Source: Labyrinthula sp. Ha
Taxonomy: Eukaryota; Sar; Bigyra; Labyrinthulida; Labyrinthulaceae
Direction: 5' to 3'
Assembly (NCBI GenBank): GCA_015227615.1
Contig: JAALGZ010000004.1
Coordinates: 2,108,001-2,172,000, forward strand
Length of the DNA stretch: 64,000 nucleotides
Shown here piece by piece: positions 59,701 through 64,000 of the stretch (position 1 is its first letter; every line of letters starts with the position of its first letter). The notes under the pieces were generated by a model. It searched no databases, was not told the DNA's origin, and saw only the letters and a list, made by a program, of their open reading frames with translations. A program made the translations under genes and the position numbers.

Positions 59701-62440
59701 ATAGTCTATTCATTATTCGAATACAGTCATTTTTGCAAGAAAAAAGAAATCACAGTTGAATGACAATGTATCTTAACAAAAATATACTACTCAAGAACAA
59801 AAATCAATCTAAAAAAATCAAAAATCCAAGTTACCAAGATCCGCAATCAAATTCTAAAACACCGAAATCAAAGAGATGATTAAATCAAAGGATAAAAAAC
59901 AAAAAAAGGAAGAATATGGATGATATCGTATTTCCATGTCTTATACAACTTTGAGATAATAAATTTGACAAATCTTCTACAAAAATATCAGATACCAATA
60001 AAATAAAAGGAACGAGAAATAAAGACATAGAACAAAGAAAAAATTCTCTATAAAAACAGCTTGTTCTTGTCAAACAAAGACAACTAACTTCCTTGAAAAA
60101 TTTGTGATATCTTAATAGCTAATATAATCCATCCTGACTAACCTTTCTAAGAAAGATGTTAAGGAAACTAATTATAAAGAGGTCGAGCAGAATAAAGTGA
60201 CAAATAAAAGGAAGGTGAATGATGTATCCAGGAAATCTGCTCATAAGTCGATAGTTTGAAAATAGTGAAAATTTTCAATATTTTATTCTGATCGCAGCGA
60301 GTTGAAGTCAGCACACACCAAAAGGAAATTTATCTCTTGTGCTGAGACCACGGCTTTTGATCTTGAATCTTGAGAAACTTATACTTTATAGTCAAAAATT
60401 AGCAGCAAATTTTCAGTAGAAGATAAGAGAAATTTATTTCTTAGAAGTATCTACAAGCTTTGCAGAATGCAAATGTCACAACTGGATTGCTAACTATCTA
60501 GTTTTCTTCACCCTCTATATTATAAGACTTAGCTAAGAAGTTCATTTCAAATTTTCTTTTAGTTTACTTAAAGAATAAGATGAACATTCTTACCATAAAA
60601 ATTGCTTATTTCTTGACCAATGATATATTTATGAGTTTTAATTAAATGGTTGTTAATATAGAGAACAAAGATAAGAAATTAGAATATCTGAAACACCCTT
60701 TATCCAAGTTCAAGATTATTATTAATAATAATAAGATTTTGTTTTTATTGGAGATAGACCTCAAGTTTCCATTAAAGAAAGTAAGCGTGTAGAAATAATT
60801 ATATATCTTTTTGCTTAGACAACCCCAACACTGCAATATTTAACTGTAGAAAACGAGAACAGAGAAAAAAATAGAATAGTAATTATTTTGGTCAAAACTC
60901 ACCAAAATATTTTCAGCATACACTATTAAGATCTACTTTACATCCTCAACAATCTTTCTTTGGGTATGTTGCAAAATAAGTCGAGAAAATGATCACAGTA
61001 TGGAAAGTTAAAAAAACATGTCACCTAATATGATTTAATCGCTGGAAGTGGTGTTCCCAAAGCTATAAGTAGAGATGAAAAATGAATTGTGGATATACAG
61101 CAGGGAATAATAAAAATATGAAGAGTAATAAAAGAGCTATAAACAAATGTTTATAAAATATCTCCTGAATTATAAGAATAACTTTTTTAAATCGCAAATG
61201 GATACTACTCAGCTCATGTTGATAGTACAAGGAATATCTTACGAAGAAATAAATAGAAGTAAAGGAGTTAGTTGATATTGGGGAAGACATAAACATCGCC
61301 AAATTAAAAATAATGGATTCTTTTATGTACGTTAAGTACAATCTAAAATTTGCTCTAAAAATGAGCTGCCGGATAAAATGGCTCTAAAAGTAGCAAAGAT
61401 AGTAAAGGCCAATATAATTTTCAAACAAGAGGAACACAAACTGGGCTTGAGATCGCAAAAACTTATTTCTAGTGGATATACACAACTGGAGATATATTAT
61501 CATCAGGAAATACATTGGATGTATACATCCTCAGCTTGGATTGGAAAAGAGATCCTAAATCCTAGAGAAACAAACAATATGAAAACAAAAACAATGTTAA
61601 AATTCTTATGCCAGGGAAAGATACAAAGCGTTTAAAAGATTGAAACTGTATACGGATGCATTCACTGTTAAATCCAGAAAACTTATGTTTCTCTATATTT
61701 AAAATGTTTTTGTTTTGGCAGAAAAAGAAGGAATTCAGGGCATAGAAGCTGAAGTATGGGTTTGTAGTTTTGAAGCCTTTCTATACTCAGCTAAAATAAT
61801 ATTTTTGATATTTTTGCCAAAGTGGGTATGTATGTTTATGGGTTCCTTTGTATCTAGACATCATAGAAAAGTTTATTTTCATAATGGAAGGCTTTCTTTA
61901 TTCATATAACCTTTATATATCTTATAAACATAGAAAATGAAATAAGAACCAAAGGGTTTCACTTGTAGAAGAATAAATATGTTTTGCATAGAAAGATTTA
62001 CAATAATCCGATTGAACTTATTTTGAATCAACTGGTCTACCACTTTCACTGTGTCTAAAAACTAGAATAATGTCAGCCTGAAAGGATATGAATGGATGTA
62101 TCACAAAAACTAGTCACAAGAAATTTATCTTGAATAAGCGGAGCATATTGAAACTATCTTCTAAACACCCAGTAATATGGAAAAAAATAAAGCTATCTCA
62201 TTTTAAAGAGGTAGAAAGATATGTAAACTGAATCCGATACGGATTTCGGCTATGCTCGACAATATCCCCTACAAATTAGAGAAGTTCGGTATTAGCGAGG
62301 GATGTATCAAACTTAGTGAAGAAAAAATTTCAATATTAGATGCACTGTATTTTAAGATGACTGAAAGCTTACTGTCGTTAAATTAAGAAGATATCTTGGA
62401 AGACAGAGTTAGCAGGTATATGGCCGCTAGGGGTTTATAC
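47781..62440. other. Long AT-rich stretch without recognisable genes
   Basis: About 14.7 kb in which every open frame is short, AT-rich and often mirrored by frames on the other strand. No RNA gene, paired LTR or clear domain was found. Old repeats too worn to recognise probably make up part of it. A cluster of overlapping frames at 57.3-57.9 kb was examined and not accepted as a gene. Confidence 0.5.
50826..50843. repeat. (TA)n microsatellite
   Basis: About nine TA units in AT-rich DNA. Confidence 0.85.
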
Positions 62441-62449
62441 TATCCAATG

Positions 62450-64000
62450 CTACTATGAGTATACCAACATCTATTGAGGTCGGGCTTATAGAAAGTCCCC
62501 AATCATGCATGGCGATAGTTACCATCAGGCTGCTGATGTTGAAGAATTTGGAAACACATGTTTACAGCTCCCATACAAACGGAAATATGCAGTGAGACAC
62601 ATAATCCGATTTGAGTCATCATTTTTTGTGGCCCTAAAGAAGTTAGAATTTCCACCGGACTGGAACTTTTTTTCGATTCAAGATAACACGAAGTGGAAGA
62701 ACGAAAATTTCTTCAATAGATATCACATGGTCGCAAACATACGTCTAAGTGCTATCACTGTAAAAACTTTCATAAATATTCCTTAATATGAAAGATAAGT
62801 CTTGTCGCTCAAGGGATCGAATTTCTATTTGACAATTAATATCATATCGGGACTGAATTTCTTGCATATGAGAGTAGCACATAGACATTTATTTATATTA
62901 GTTACCAATCGTTCTGTATACAGAGTGATTGGGTTCATATGGGTTTGTGCAACTCCTTTGTGTTATAGCCCAAGCGAGTCACAAATCAAATAATCGACGG
63001 AGACAATGTACTCTACTCTTGGAGTCCCAAGAATGGAGTGGTTGCCTGACTTGATGACTTATTCATTTATGAAGATTTTTTTTGATCTTCTCTATCTTAC
63101 TGGTAGATATTATGAAGAACACTTAATGGAGAAAGTTAAATTCTATTTGAAAAGTGTACATTTCTGGAAGCATCAACTATTTGGTATGGAGGAGAAATAG
63201 GATCTATTGATTTGAATTCTTCTCCCGATTCTCATCAATAAGTTATTGATTTGCTAAAACTCATTTTCAGACATAAATTATATCAGATGGTTTACTTAAG
63301 TAGATAACTATCCCGCGCCTAATATATTTTCACTAGCAGAAATAAAGCAACAGTTTGCTACAAATGTTATTCTGGGGGGGTTATAGGTTATTGATATCGA
63401 GGAAAAAAAGAAACAATGGAATAGAATGGGGAATTGGGTAACTCTTTTCTGAGGCTAAAGAATTCAACGGTCGAGGCTTTACAACATTTTTTATTTTGCT
63501 ATGAGAACCAGATACCAGTTTTACTATTTGTGGACGCATATGTGACTATATGGGGTTTGAAGATGTCCCTAGATATACTTACAAACATGCCTGAAGGTGT
63601 CAAAAGTCTAAAGCCTAAACCACTCTTATTCGTCTTTTAATATTTTAATAACAATGAAGTGAGATGAAATATTGGGTTCAAGGAACTATACCCTATTATA
63701 TATAGTTTCGACCGCGCTGATTTTTTATTGCGCTGTCACATTGGAAGGATATTCGTCTACACGAATCATCAAGTTTTCTCTCAATTTTCTTGACGAATGA
63801 AAATGAGAATATAATCTAGTTGTTTAGGTTTTTTCACTGGATAGTGATCCTTCAAAATGTTGGAGAAACGTTTTTTTTATTTATCAGCCAGAGACAACTT
63901 TTCATCAGAAATATTAATAGAATGGGAAAACAAGCAGGTAATATCATAGTTTATAGGTTGAAGCTAATATATGTAGAGCTCCGTGATGAATAAATAACTT
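62450..64000 (+). mobile_element. Old gypsy-type fossil related to elements A and B, cut by the window end
   Basis: On the + strand, worn pol homology appears in the correct order. A reverse-transcriptase piece at about 62.72-63.2 kb includes AITVKTFINIP, LTINIISGLNFLHMR and MEWLPDLMTYS. An RNase H piece at about 63.42-63.79 kb includes LLFVDAYVTIWGL, FKELYPIIYSF and VYTNHQVF. These align by eye with the same parts of A and B, including a Trp-containing active-site region. The copy is broken in many places and clearly much older than A or B. Integrase, chromodomain and methyltransferase would lie beyond the window, so whether it had an MT-A70 domain cannot be seen here. No LTR was found on the left. 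Confidence 0.7.

Noticed and set aside
1-64000. CRISPR arrays, rRNA genes or bacterial operon signals
   Set aside because: No regularly spaced repeats, no conserved rRNA stretches and no closely packed co-directional genes were found; the content is eukaryotic.

Overview
This window is strongly AT-rich nuclear DNA from a eukaryote, most likely a protist, alga or early-branching fungus; the sequence does not settle which. The signs are LTR retrotransposons, a Mutator-like DNA transposon, a STAND-type NACHT/WD40 protein, a multi-pass membrane protein with a very short intron, and long gene-poor stretches full of decayed repeats. I see only two convincing host genes: a NACHT-WD40 protein (about 11.94-15.49 kb, + strand) and an unrecognised membrane protein (24.69-26.76 kb, - strand). 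The membrane protein vaguely resembles multi-pass proteins of stramenopile-type algae, which is a weak recollection and not evidence of identity.

Layout: 0-11.9 kb is gene-poor AT-rich DNA with fossil retropepsin pieces. The NACHT-WD40 gene follows. 15.5-19.7 kb has nothing recognisable. A Ty1/copia element (19673-24553) has 123-bp LTRs and a GTTCC target duplication. The membrane-protein gene is next. A nested pair of Ty3/gypsy-like elements fills 26996-44488, both on the - strand. Element A (27138-34707, 554-bp LTRs, AAGC duplication) sits inside the 3' LTR of element B (391-bp LTRs, AATAT duplication). After that come a decayed MULE with FAR1-like, ESxxxxxK-type and SWIM-like pieces (about 45.0-47.05 kb), two degenerate minisatellites, some 14 kb without recognisable genes, and an old gypsy fossil (about 62.45 kb to the window edge) related to A and B.

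The main discovery candidate is the 3' end of pol in A and B. After integrase and a chromodomain, both carry a Myb/SANT-like helical domain and then an MT-A70 (METTL3-like) adenine methyltransferase domain. The catalytic motif is DPPY in A and DPPW in B, and both have the conserved VELFGR/VELFAR-type motif near the C-terminus. The same order in two clearly diverged elements argues that the methyltransferase was captured by their common ancestor and kept. A has one uninterrupted 2106-codon gag-pol frame, near-identical LTRs and a clean target duplication, so it looks whole and recent. B has LTRs identical by eye but a broken coding region.

How the parts may work together (inference): a chromodomain plus SANT-like module could hold the integrase and methyltransferase at chromatin, so that element DNA at the insertion site, or element RNA, is marked with N6-methyladenine. 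The two elements also share a WIDD reverse-transcriptase active site in place of the usual YxDD, and a perfect palindrome where a tRNA primer-binding site is expected. The 3' LTRs of this nest lie just upstream of the membrane-protein gene on the same strand.
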